11,337 bases of DNA from an uncultured Oscillospiraceae bacterium. Its GTDB lineage: Bacteria; Bacillota; Clostridia; Oscillospirales; Oscillospiraceae. How positions within the stretch are numbered: position 1 is the first letter of the stretch; each line of letters begins with the position of its first letter. Position numbers and translations under genes: made by a program. The stretch spans positions 1 to 11,337 of the forward strand of contig CAKUCT010000044.1 in the NCBI GenBank assembly GCA_934643765.1, written 5' to 3'. Of this stretch, positions 6,160 through 11,337 are shown in pieces. The notes beneath the pieces are model-generated. The model did not search any database. It was not told where the DNA came from and saw nothing but the letters and a program-made list of their open reading frames with translations.

Positions 6160-6879
6160 ATGAAAACGGACATCATGGGAATTGAATTTGACAATGTAAC
6201 GATGGACGAAGCGCTGGAAAAGGCCAGTGCAATTTTATCCGGGGATCAGACCTGCTACGCAGTCACGCCGAACGCGGAGATTGCCTATGAGGCGCTGCAT
6301 GACGAGAAGCTGCGCGCGCTTTTAAATGGCGCGGCGCTTGTGCTGCCGGACGGGGCCGGGGTGGTTCTGGCGTCTAAAATTCTGAAAACGCCGCTCAAGC
6401 AGAAGGTTGCTGGCGTGGATTTTGCGGATAATCTTCTGGGGCTTCTTGCGCGGACGGGAAAAAGCGTCTATCTTCTCGGCAGTAAGCCCGGCATCGCGGA
6501 AAAGGCCGCGGAGAAAATGCTGCAGAAGCACCCGGGGCTTACCATCTGCGGCATGCACGACGGCTATTTTAAAGACGAGGTGCCCGTGATCGCAGCAATC
6601 AACGAGGCAAAGCCCGACGTGCTGTTTGTGTGCCTTGGCGCGCCAAAGCAGGAATACTTTATGAAAAACCACCAGGAGAAGCTTTGCTGCCGTCTGATGA
6701 TCGGCCTTGGAGGGTCTCTGGATTCGTTCGCGGGTACGGTCAAGCGCGCGCCGAAGTGGATGATTTCCTGCAATCTGGAGTGGCTTTACAGACTGATCAA
6801 AGAGCCGAAGCGCTTCGGCCGGATGCTGCGGCTGCCAAAATATCTCTGGGCCGTGGTGTGCAGAAGAATAAGAGGATAA
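6160..6879 (+). CDS. tagA: WecG/TagA/CpsF-family glycosyltransferase (GT26)
   Basis: A 239-residue enzyme of GT26. TagA/TarA enzymes transfer N-acetylmannosamine from UDP-ManNAc to undecaprenyl-PP-GlcNAc at the inner membrane face, the first committed step of wall teichoic acid and related polymers; relatives use other sugars. Visible family landmarks are TPNAE (36-40), the LPDGAGVV loop (62-69) with the proposed catalytic D64, VAGVDFAD (83-90), LGAPKQEYFM (159-168), GLGGSLDSFAG (182-192) and the basic amphipathic C-terminal segment (208-239) that helps membrane binding. Length is typical. From memory, Thermoanaerobacter TagA uses T37, N39, D65 and R83; the counterparts here would be T36, N38, D64 and K82, an Arg-to-Lys change. 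It heads the rightward operon, 5 nt before tmk. It may start the polymer that the GT4-CsaB fusion modifies. Sugar specificity is inferred. Confidence 0.93.
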   Translation: MKTDIMGIEFDNVTMDEALEKASAILSGDQTCYAVTPNAEIAYEALHDEKLRALLNGAALVLPDGAGVVLASKILKTPLKQKVAGVDFADNLLGLLARTGKSVYLLGSKPGIAEKAAEKMLQKHPGLTICGMHDGYFKDEVPVIAAINEAKPDVLFVCLGAPKQEYFMKNHQEKLCCRLMIGLGGSLDSFAGTVKRAPKWMISCNLEWLYRLIKEPKRFGRMLRLPKYLWAVVCRRIRG

Positions 6880-6884
6880 GCGTT

Positions 6885-7553
6885 ATGGGAAAACTGATTG
6901 TATTTGAAGGAACGGACGGCACCGGAAAGTCCACACAGTTCTCGCTTGCCTGCAGGCATCTGGAGCAGGACGGCGTCGCGTTTGAGAATATCAAGTTCCC
7001 GCAGTATGACGAGCCGTCGTCGGCGCTCATCAAAATGTATCTGGCGGGCGAGTTCGGAAAAGACCCGGAGAAGGTCAACCCCTACGCCGCGTCCACATTC
7101 TATGCCGTCGACCGGTACGCATCCTACGAGCGCGTCTGGAAGGACTATTATCAGAAGGGCGGGGTAATGCTCTGCGACCGGTATACGACCTCCAACGCTG
7201 TCCACCAGGGCGGCAAGCTCCAGGGGCAGGCGCAGGCGGAATTTTTTACCTGGCTGTATGATCTGGAATATGATAAAATGGGGCTTCCGAAGCCGGATCT
7301 GGTCCTGTGTCTGGACATGCCGACGGAGCTTGCGCATATGCTGCGCGAAAAGCGCGAAGACCAGGGTGTGGGCGAGGCCGATATTCACGAGCACGCGGAG
7401 GCGTATCTTGCCCACTGCCGCGAAACCGCGCGCCTTGCGGCGCAGCATTATGGCTGGCGGGTGGTCTCCTGCGTGAAGGACGGAAAGCTCCGCTCGATTG
7501 AGGATATTCACGAAGAAATTTATCAGTGCATCAAACAATGTCTGGAGGATTGA
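6885..7553 (+). CDS. tmk: Thymidylate-kinase-like nucleoside monophosphate kinase
   Basis: A 222-residue P-loop kinase that would convert dTMP to dTDP with ATP in the cytoplasm. The Walker A motif is EGTDGTGKST (8-17), VDRYAS is at 75-80, the DRY motif is CDRYTTSN (97-104), and an Arg/Lys-rich LID, REKRED, is at 154-159. The usual bacterial EPGGT segment after the second strand is absent. FPQYDEPSSALIKMYL (38-53) stands there instead, closer to the eukaryotic/archaeal FPxRxxxIGxLI form. The P-loop and LID look bacterial. The protein may therefore be a divergent main Tmk or a paralogue with another deoxynucleotide substrate. The ATG at 6885 has AGAGG (6871-6875) 9 nt upstream; it follows tagA by 5 nt and precedes the DJ-1 gene by 2 nt, so it is co-transcribed. 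Confidence 0.85.
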   Translation: MGKLIVFEGTDGTGKSTQFSLACRHLEQDGVAFENIKFPQYDEPSSALIKMYLAGEFGKDPEKVNPYAASTFYAVDRYASYERVWKDYYQKGGVMLCDRYTTSNAVHQGGKLQGQAQAEFFTWLYDLEYDKMGLPKPDLVLCLDMPTELAHMLREKREDQGVGEADIHEHAEAYLAHCRETARLAAQHYGWRVVSCVKDGKLRSIEDIHEEIYQCIKQCLED

Positions 7554-7555
7554 AA

Positions 7556-8098
7556 ATGGTTATTATGATTTTAGGAACCGGCTTTGAGCCGATTGAAGCG
7601 GTTACGCCCTGTGATATTCTGCGCCGCGGCGGCGTGGAGGTTGTGCTGGCGGGCATCGGCGGCAGAAAGATTGAAGCCGGCCACGGCATCACCGTGCAGG
7701 CCGACTGCACCGTAGAGAAAGCGGACTTTGGCGCGGCCGAGATGGTCATCCTGCCCGGCGGCCTTGGCGGCGTGCAGTCGATTCTTGGCTGCAAGACAGC
7801 GCTGGACGCGGTCAAAAAGGCGTATGACGACGGGAAGTATGTCGCCGCCATCTGCGCCGGGCCGACGATTCTTGCAAAGCTCCATATCACAGACGGCAAG
7901 GCCGCGACTTGCTATCCCGGCTGCGAGGCGCAGATGGGAAGCGCCGTGTGTGAGGGGAAAAATGTTGTGCGCGACGGCAAGGTGATTACCGGCCGCGCCG
8001 CCGGTGCGGCGGCGGATTTCGGTCTGGAGCTTCTTGCCGCGCTGAAGGGACAGCAGGCTGCCGAGACGGTTGCAAGCGACATCGTCTACTGCGTATAA
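7556..8098 (+). CDS. DJ-1/PfpI (YajL-like) family protein
   Basis: A 180-residue single-domain protein of the DJ-1/ThiJ/PfpI superfamily. The N-terminal GFEPIEAVTPCDILRRGG (9-26) aligns with the DJ-1 helix carrying the conserved Glu (E14 here, E18 in human DJ-1). MVILPGG (63-69) precedes the nucleophile elbow AAICAGPTIL (97-106), with C100 as the reactive cysteine (C106 in DJ-1). ITGRAAGAAADFGLELL (144-160) is the family's C-terminal motif. Members act in oxidative or carbonyl stress, and glyoxalase or deglycase activity is debated, so I give no specific reaction. The ATG at 7556 has TGGAGG (7543-7548) 7 nt before it, inside the end of tmk. It is the third gene of the operon, 18 nt before mltG. 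Confidence 0.9.
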   Translation: MVIMILGTGFEPIEAVTPCDILRRGGVEVVLAGIGGRKIEAGHGITVQADCTVEKADFGAAEMVILPGGLGGVQSILGCKTALDAVKKAYDDGKYVAAICAGPTILAKLHITDGKAATCYPGCEAQMGSAVCEGKNVVRDGKVITGRAAGAAADFGLELLAALKGQQAAETVASDIVYCV

Positions 8099-8116
8099 GC
8101 CTGAAGGGAGGAAACC

Positions 8117-9685
8117 ATGTCCGACCGCGAAGACCAATTTTTGAATGACCCCGATGAGACGCAGGACGATTTTTCGTCGATGTCTCTGGACGAGTTGATT
8201 GCGTCCACAAAAGAAGAAATTGCCCGCGTTGACCGCATGATGGGAACCGGCCGTCAGACGCCGGTGGAGGAAGCGGAAGACGATAGCTGGCAGGACGGCG
8301 TGCCGGATGAGGCGTCAGATGCGCCGCAGACGCAGCCGTCTTCGCCGGAAGCATCTGCGCCGCAGGAGCCTCAGACGCAGATGCCGCCGTTTGAGCCGAA
8401 GCTTCCGGAGGAGTATGCAGATCTCAGTCTGGACGCCGATGAGCCGGAGCAGCAGGCGCAGGCGCCGAAGCGCCAGGGACTGAGCGCTGGGCTCAAGACA
8501 CTTTTATATGTATGCTGCGTGCTGGCGGCGTCGGTGCTGCTGGCGGTGTTCGGCTGGCGGCTGGCAGACGACGTGCTGGCGCTGACAAAGCCGGACGAAG
8601 AGGTGACCATCACCGTGCCGGAAAACGCGACGATTGCCGATGTCAGCCGCGAACTCAAGGATAAGGGCCTGATCGAATACGAGTGGCTGTTCCGGTTTTA
8701 CTGCCTGTATTCCCACGCGGAAAAGAAGGTGCAGCCCGGCACGTATGAGCTCAACCATCTGTATGATTATCACGCGCTGGTCAACGGCATGACGCCGAAC
8801 GCCGGTGTGCGCGCGACGACGGAAGTGACCATTCCGGAGGGCTATGAGTGCGAGGATATTTTTGCGCTTCTGGAGGAAAACGGCGTCTGCTCTGCAGAAG
8901 AGCTCGCCAAGGCGGCGGCTTCGTATGAATTTGACTACCGCTTCCTGCAGGATCTTCCCTACGGCGATACGAACCGGCTCGAGGGATATCTCTTCCCGGA
9001 TACGTATCAGTTCTATCTGAACGACAAGCCGGAAAACGTGCTTGGAAGGTTCCTTCGGAACTTTGACAGCAAGATCACGGACGATATGTATGCCCAGCTC
9101 GATACGCTCAACGCGGCGCTTGAAACAAAGATGCGCGAAAACGGCTTTACCGAGCAGGAGATTGCAGACGGCAAGCTGAGCTTCCACGATGTGATTATTG
9201 TTGCGTCTCTGGTGGAAAAGGAGACGGCAAAGACGTCTGAAAGTGCGTCGATTGCGTCCGTCATTTATAACCGCCTGTGCAGCAAGCTCTATCCGTGCCT
9301 GCAGATCGACGCGACAATTCAGTACGCGCTCGATGTGCGCAAGGAAGTGCTCTCCAACGCGGACAAGGCGATCATCAGCCCCTATAACACGTACACGAAC
9401 GCGGGACTTCCCGTGGGCCCGATTGCAAACCCGGGCATCAACTCCATCCGCGCGGCACTGTATCCGGCGGAAACGGACTATTATTTCTATGCGCTGAGCG
9501 CCGACGGTGTGCACAAGTTTTCGAAGACCTATTATGAGCACCAGGACTTCCTGGCAGCGCTGAACGGCGAGGAGCCGGCGGCAAGCGACGGCGAACAGAC
9601 GACAGATAACGGAGAAGAAAGCAATGAAGGAGCCGATACAGCCGGTACAGACGCCGGCGCAGACAATGCAGGCGCGCAGACCTGA
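8117..9685 (+). CDS. mltG: Endolytic murein transglycosylase MltG
   Basis: A 522-residue single-pass membrane enzyme that cuts nascent peptidoglycan strands and may set glycan length or release them from the synthase. Residues 1-~122 are an acidic, Pro/Gln/Glu-rich cytoplasmic tail, and 125-150 the transmembrane helix. Residues 163-~225 form a LysM-like subdomain (TVPENATIADVSRELKDKGL). The YceG/MltG catalytic domain has LEGYLFPDTYQFY (288-300), ASLVEKETAKTSESASIASV (363-382) with E367 the probable catalytic Glu (E218 in E. coli), QIDATIQYAL (396-405) and YNTYTNAGLPVGPIANPG (423-440). The C-terminal 488-522 is an Ala/Gly/Asp/Glu low-complexity tail overlapping the next gene by 62 nt. The ATG at 8117 has GGGAGG (8106-8111) 5 nt upstream. 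The long acidic N-terminus is common in Clostridia MltG and may dock division or elongation partners. Confidence 0.96.
   Translation: MSDREDQFLNDPDETQDDFSSMSLDELIASTKEEIARVDRMMGTGRQTPVEEAEDDSWQDGVPDEASDAPQTQPSSPEASAPQEPQTQMPPFEPKLPEEYADLSLDADEPEQQAQAPKRQGLSAGLKTLLYVCCVLAASVLLAVFGWRLADDVLALTKPDEEVTITVPENATIADVSRELKDKGLIEYEWLFRFYCLYSHAEKKVQPGTYELNHLYDYHALVNGMTPNAGVRATTEVTIPEGYECEDIFALLEENGVCSAEELAKAAASYEFDYRFLQDLPYGDTNRLEGYLFPDTYQFYLNDKPENVLGRFLRNFDSKITDDMYAQLDTLNAALETKMRENGFTEQEIADGKLSFHDVIIVASLVEKETAKTSESASIASVIYNRLCSKLYPCLQIDATIQYALDVRKEVLSNADKAIISPYNTYTNAGLPVGPIANPGINSIRAALYPAETDYYFYALSADGVHKFSKTYYEHQDFLAALNGEEPAASDGEQTTDNGEESNEGADTAGTDAGADNAGAQT
9611..9614 (+). promoter_or_regulatory. Ribosome binding site inside mltG that sets the U32 start
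   Basis: GGAG followed by AAGAAAGCA and ATG at 9624. The alternative in-frame ATG at 9666 has only GC-rich sequence without a purine-rich site upstream, so the longer form is preferred even though it makes a 62-nt overlap. Confidence 0.6.
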
Positions 9686-10889
9686 GCTTCTGTGCCCGGC
9701 GGGCGATATGGAAAAGCTGCAGATGGCCGTTTTATACGGCGCGGACGCGGTGTATCTGGCGGGGACGAGCTTCGGCATGCGCTCGTTTACGGGGAACTTT
9801 TCCCCGGAGGAGCTGCCGAAGGCCGTGCGCTTTGCCCATGAACACGGCGTGCGCGTGCATGTGACGGTCAACACCATGCCGCGCAACGCGGAGGCGGCCG
9901 CGCTTCCGGCGTGGCTGGAGCAGCTGGACGATTGCGGCGTGGATGCGCTGATTCTGGCGGACCTCGGCGCGTTTACCATGGCCAAGCGCTACGCGCCGCA
10001 CTGTCAGCGGCATATTTCCACACAGCAATCGATTGCAAACTACGCCTGCGCGCAGAGCTGGTTCGATCTCGGCGCGTCGCGCGTGGTGCTTGCGCGCGAG
10101 TTGAGTCTGCCGGAGATTATAGAAATCCGGCAGCGGGTTTCGCCCGGGCTGGAACTGGAGACGTTCTGCCACGGCGCGATGTGCGTGTCGTATTCCGGCC
10201 GCTGCCTTCTTTCCAACTACATGACCGGCCGCGACTCCAACCGCGGCCAGTGCGCCCAGCCGTGCCGGTATCAGTACGCGCTGATGGAGGAAAAGCGGCC
10301 GGGCGAGTATTTCCCCGTCTTTGAAGATGAAAAGGGCACGTATATCATGAACTCGCGCGATATGTGCATGATTGACCACATGGACGAGCTGGTAAGTGCG
10401 GGGATCGACTGCTTCAAGATTGAGGGCCGGGCAAAATCCGCTTATTACGCGGCGATTGTCACGGGCGCATACCGGCATGTGCTCGACGACGTGCTGGCCG
10501 GAAGGCCGGTCGACAAAATCTGGCGCGACGAAGTTGAGCACGTTTCGCACCGGCACTACTCCACCGGCTTTTTCTACGGCCAGCCGGGACAGTACACGGA
10601 AAATTCGCGCTATATCCGCGACTGGCAGATCTGCGCGGTGGTGGAAAGCTGCGATGCGGATGGGAACGCGGTTCTGAGTCTTCGCAACAAGTTTGCCGAA
10701 GGCGACGAGGTGGAGCTTGTTGGCCCGGACTGCAAGCCGTTTTCGTGGATTGCTGGCGGTATGCGGGATATGGACGGCGCGCCGCTGCAGGAGCCGAGAA
10801 CGCCGCAGATGCGCTTCCAGGCAAAGCTTCCAAAGCAGGTCCCGGCGATGAGCTTTGTGCGCCACGCAGTCGATCTGTCCGGAAAATAA
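9624..10889 (+). CDS. U32-family protein, TrhP-type (tRNA uridine-5-hydroxylation)
   Basis: A 421-residue protein long annotated as peptidase U32. It carries the U32 signature ETFCHGAMCVSYSGRCLLS (179-197) in full. C187, C194, C210 and possibly C214 or C248 are candidates for the iron-sulfur cluster these enzymes hold. The N-terminal barrel begins RPELLCPAGDMEKL (19-32) and GADAVYL (39-45). E. coli TrhP and Bacillus YrrN/YrrO form 5-hydroxyuridine at tRNA position 34 using prephenate; E. coli RlhA hydroxylates 23S rRNA C2501. Length and context favour the TrhP/YrrO type: in B. subtilis yrrO lies in the yrrL(mltG)-yrrM-yrrN-yrrO run. Here yrrM and yrrN are absent from between. It overlaps mltG by 62 nt and ends the operon; no terminator is visible before the alaS promoter. 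Older collagenase (PrtC) labels for relatives should not be trusted. Confidence 0.9.
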   Translation: MKEPIQPVQTPAQTMQARRPELLCPAGDMEKLQMAVLYGADAVYLAGTSFGMRSFTGNFSPEELPKAVRFAHEHGVRVHVTVNTMPRNAEAAALPAWLEQLDDCGVDALILADLGAFTMAKRYAPHCQRHISTQQSIANYACAQSWFDLGASRVVLARELSLPEIIEIRQRVSPGLELETFCHGAMCVSYSGRCLLSNYMTGRDSNRGQCAQPCRYQYALMEEKRPGEYFPVFEDEKGTYIMNSRDMCMIDHMDELVSAGIDCFKIEGRAKSAYYAAIVTGAYRHVLDDVLAGRPVDKIWRDEVEHVSHRHYSTGFFYGQPGQYTENSRYIRDWQICAVVESCDADGNAVLSLRNKFAEGDEVELVGPDCKPFSWIAGGMRDMDGAPLQEPRTPQMRFQAKLPKQVPAMSFVRHAVDLSGK

Positions 10890-10908
10890 CGATTGGAAAA
10901 CAAACCAG

Positions 10909-10936
10909 TTGACTTTATCGCAGTTTGTGATAAAAT
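10909..10936 (+). promoter_or_regulatory. Predicted promoter of alaS with extended -10
   Basis: TTGACT (10909-10914), a 16-nt spacer and TAAAAT (10931-10936), preceded by TG at 10928-10929, which makes an extended -10 element. Transcription would start near 10943, at the beginning of the T-box leader. Confidence 0.72.
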
Positions 10937-10942
10937 AGCTGG

Positions 10943-11161
10943 GAAATATGGTTTTTGCAATGATGAACCGAGCGCTTGAGAGCGGCCGATAGAGAGAAGG
11001 GGATGGTGGAAGCCCTTCGGCGCGCACAGGTGCAGCCAGTTCTGAGCATCTGGAGGACGACTCCGGCGGGCGCTCCCGATACAGAGCGTCTAAGATGCGC
11101 TTTGGCGCAATTAGGGTGGTACCGCGATTTACCTCGCCCCTATTTCGGGGGCGAGGTTTTT
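10943..11161 (+). promoter_or_regulatory. T-box leader of alaS (tRNA-Ala sensing)
   Basis: This is the 5' leader of alaS. The T-box sequence AGGGTGGTACCGCG (11113-11126) matches consensus and is followed by a strong terminator. Upstream, Stem I features are visible: AGAGAG near 10991 and GGATGGTGGAAG (11001-11012), typical of the distal loop region. Uncharged tRNA-Ala would pair its anticodon with the specifier and its CCA end with the T-box bulge, favouring the antiterminator so alaS is transcribed when alanyl-tRNA is short. Two alanine codons could be the specifier. GCC at 11035-11037 is followed by A and then GTTC, which can pair with GAAC (10974-10977 region), giving the usual NNN-A-stem arrangement. 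GCA at 11046-11048 is the second choice. The exact 5' end is inferred from the promoter. The 10890-11216 gap holds only this leader and its promoter. Confidence 0.95.
11131..11161 (+). terminator. Regulated intrinsic terminator of the alaS T-box
   Basis: CCTCGCCCC (11132-11140) pairs perfectly with GGGGCGAGG (11148-11156) across a 7-nt loop, followed by five T. Its 5' arm can instead pair with the T-box sequence upstream, forming the competing antiterminator. Confidence 0.92.
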
Positions 11162-11216
11162 GCTGTTACTTCCGATTTTTTTGTTCAGAATTTTTGTCAA
11201 AAGGAGATTGAAAGAT

Positions 11217-11337
11217 ATGGCACACAAAGCATACGGCCTGAATGAACTTCGGGAGATGTATCTGAAGTTCTTTGAGACCAAAGGACACCTGCGGCTGCCG
11301 AGCTTCTCGCTCGTTCCGCAGAACGACAAGTCGATTT
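11217..11337 (+). CDS. alaS: Alanine-tRNA ligase, N-terminal 40 codons (continues past window)
   Basis: The frame starts at ATG 11217 with AAGGAG (11201-11206) 10 nt upstream and runs off the window after 40 codons. LNELREMYLKFFETKGH (8-24) and LPSFSLVPQNDKS (27-39) are the characteristic opening of bacterial alanyl-tRNA synthetase, the start of its class II aminoacylation domain. The full protein, normally near 880 residues, charges tRNA-Ala with alanine and edits mischarged serine and glycine. The T-box leader immediately upstream agrees with the assignment. Only the extreme N-terminus is visible, so nothing can be said about the editing or C-terminal domains. Confidence 0.96.
   Translation, partial: MAHKAYGLNELREMYLKFFETKGHLRLPSFSLVPQNDKSI

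Noticed and set aside
8504..9985. Leftward open frame of 493 codons across mltG and the U32 start
   Set aside because: Composition is Arg/Val/His-rich as expected of antisense GC-rich DNA, there is no ribosome site, and mltG motifs are intact on the other strand.
9732..11027. Leftward open frame of 431 codons opposite U32 and the T-box leader
   Set aside because: It runs through a structured RNA leader and promoter and matches no family; U32 signature is on the plus strand.
1..11337. CRISPR array, tRNA or rRNA genes, insertion sequence ends, phage genes
   Set aside because: No regularly spaced direct repeats, no cloverleaf or rRNA-like segments and no transposase or integrase motifs were seen on either strand.

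Overview
The window looks like a chromosomal segment of a Gram-positive, GC-rich member of the Clostridia, most likely a gut Oscillospiraceae/Ruminococcaceae-type organism. The reasons are strong GGAGG ribosome binding sites, a T-box leader in front of alaS, a DUF4330 gene paired with a CsaB-type enzyme, a TagA-type glycosyltransferase, and GC-rich coding DNA with AT-rich promoters. The genus assignment is inference. I see no phage genes, insertion sequences, CRISPR array, tRNA or rRNA.

Left part (1-5069): a cell-surface polysaccharide locus built around a divergent promoter region at about 1520-1673. Leftward runs a DUF4330 membrane-anchored protein, overlapped by an O-antigen ligase/polymerase-like membrane protein that leaves the window. 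Rightward runs a 736-residue fusion of a GT4 glycosyltransferase and a CsaB-type polysaccharide pyruvyl transferase, overlapping by 4 nt a TuaH-like glycosyltransferase. A perfect hairpin at 5042-5069 separates these from the next, convergent gene.

Middle (5075-6159): a single leftward gene for a cysteine-rich protein (19 Cys in 282 residues) that I cannot name. Its upstream region holds a large imperfect inverted repeat whose mismatches become G-U pairs only in the leftward transcript, which suggests an RNA hairpin in its leader.

Right part (6097-10889): a tightly packed rightward operon behind a good sigma-A-like promoter: TagA/WecG-type glycosyltransferase, thymidylate-kinase-like protein, DJ-1/PfpI protein, MltG endolytic transglycosylase, and a U32-family protein of the TrhP tRNA-hydroxylation type. 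MltG and U32 overlap by 62 nt. The window ends with a T-box leader (about 10943-11161) and the first 40 codons of alaS.

Taken together, TagA, the GT4-CsaB fusion, the TuaH-like enzyme and the ligase-like protein could make, pyruvylate and polymerise or attach a secondary cell-wall glycopolymer; in other Firmicutes pyruvylated polymers hold SLH-domain proteins on the surface. MltG handles peptidoglycan strands, while tmk, the U32 protein and alaS are housekeeping nucleotide and translation functions. Most of the window is ordinary core genome. The items worth a second look are the fusion enzyme, the cysteine-rich protein with its leader hairpin, and the mltG/U32 overprint.
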